Of a stretch of 15,931 nt of DNA, positions 15,489 through 15,931 are shown in pieces. The position numbers and the translations under genes were made by a program. The first letter of the stretch is position 1. Every line of letters starts with the position of its first letter. This DNA is from Candidatus Pacearchaeota archaeon UBA284 (lineage in GTDB: Archaea > Nanobdellota > Nanobdellia > Pacearchaeales > UBA284): positions 1 to 15,931 of the forward strand of contig DAKN01000032.1 in the NCBI GenBank assembly GCA_002499185.1. Direction: 5' to 3'. Under the pieces are notes generated by a model, which worked only from the letters and a program-made list of their open reading frames with translations, had not been told where the DNA came from and made no database searches.

Positions 15489-15931
15489 ATGATATTCAAC
15501 AATAAAAGAGGCCAGGTAACTACTTATGTAATTATAGCGATTGTTATTGTAGCCTTGGGAATTCTTGCATCTGTTTTTTGGCCGCAAGTTTCTGGATTTT
15601 TTACAAGTGAAGATCAGGCAAGAGCAATTCTTGCATCTCAATCAGATTCTTTAAGAAAAGCAGTAAGCGATTGTGTTGAGACAACATCTAAAGACATAAT
15701 AACAAGACAAGGATTGCAGGCAGGATATTATGATTATTCTCATCTTTATAGCATAGAATTTGCAGGTCCAAAAGTTGTTGTAATGACAAAAAATATTAAT
15801 AAGGAAAGAATAAACAACATGCCAAGCATAACAAAAATAGAGCAAGAATTTAACAAAGCCATGCAAGAGGAAGGATATGAAAGAATAGATGCATGCTTAA
15901 ACAATTTCGCAAGCTTTAGAAGTATTGATGT
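15489..15931 (+). CDS. Membrane protein with prepilin-like N-terminus (5' part, runs off right edge)
   Basis: The frame is open from ATG 15489 to the window end: 147 codons, incomplete. The N-terminus is short and basic, then KRGQVTTYVI followed by about 20 hydrophobic residues (13-30). This resembles archaeal class III (type IV prepilin) signals, in which the prepilin peptidase cuts after the Gly before Gln. Similar K/RGQVT-IIIG proteins are, from memory, common in Woesearchaeota-like genomes. The extracytoplasmic part has a Cys in VSDCVE (about residue 61) and one in DACLNNF (about 137), perhaps a disulfide, and a GLQAGYY motif (about 74-80). I infer a surface pilin-like or N-terminally anchored protein, function unknown. 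Its own strong TATA box makes it a separate unit from PCNA. Confidence 0.85.
   Translation, partial: MIFNNKRGQVTTYVIIAIVIVALGILASVFWPQVSGFFTSEDQARAILASQSDSLRKAVSDCVETTSKDIITRQGLQAGYYDYSHLYSIEFAGPKVVVMTKNINKERINNMPSITKIEQEFNKAMQEEGYERIDACLNNFASFRSID

Noticed and set aside
15426..15866. Minus-strand open frames under the prepilin-like gene
   Set aside because: The plus strand has a textbook TATA box and a plausible membrane protein; the minus-strand readings are shadows.
1..15931. tRNA, rRNA, transposase, integrase or attachment sites
   Set aside because: No cloverleaf-like GC-rich segment, transposase motif or terminal inverted repeats were recognised by eye on either strand.

Overview
The window (about 30% G+C by eye) looks like chromosomal DNA of a small-genome archaeon, most likely of the DPANN group (Woesearchaeota/Pacearchaeota-like). 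The evidence is an archaeal/eukaryotic-type sliding clamp (PCNA), a primase with catalytic and iron-sulfur domains fused in one polypeptide, archaeal TATA boxes about 20-30 bases before start codons, a GGGTGA ribosome-binding site, and many secreted proteins with Asn-X-Ser/Thr sites and a single C-terminal membrane anchor. The phylum assignment is inference.

Layout. Bases 1-3998 (minus) hold the 5' 1332 codons of a very large secreted protein that runs off the left edge. It is an array of about 80-residue immunoglobulin-like modules and contains a perfect 228-bp internal duplication. Just upstream, on the same strand, 4045-5616 encodes a Cys-free secreted protein that reads like an outer-membrane beta-barrel, which is unexpected in an archaeon. 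A 128-bp divergent promoter region separates it from a plus-strand pair: a lamin-tail-domain membrane-anchored surface protein (5745-7205) and a cytosolic protein of unknown function (7230-7799).

From 14401 down to 7972 (minus) lies a likely cluster: fused primase, then two large secreted proteins with related architecture (alpha/alpha-toroid-like repeats, Cys modules of spacing C-x7-C-x5-C-x(11-12)-CC-x(3-4)-C, one transmembrane helix, basic cytoplasmic tail). The primase diverges from PCNA (14663-15400) across 261 bp of AT-rich DNA with two short tandem repeats. The right edge (15489 onward, plus) holds the start of a protein with a prepilin-like N-terminus.

The replication genes probably act together: the primase makes primers and PCNA clamps the polymerase. 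The remaining genes point to an elaborate cell surface. The least explained elements are the barrel-like protein and the pair of toroid/CC-module proteins. I saw no tRNA, rRNA, CRISPR array, transposase or integrase. No gap between genes exceeds 300 bases; the longest is the 261-bp primase/PCNA region.
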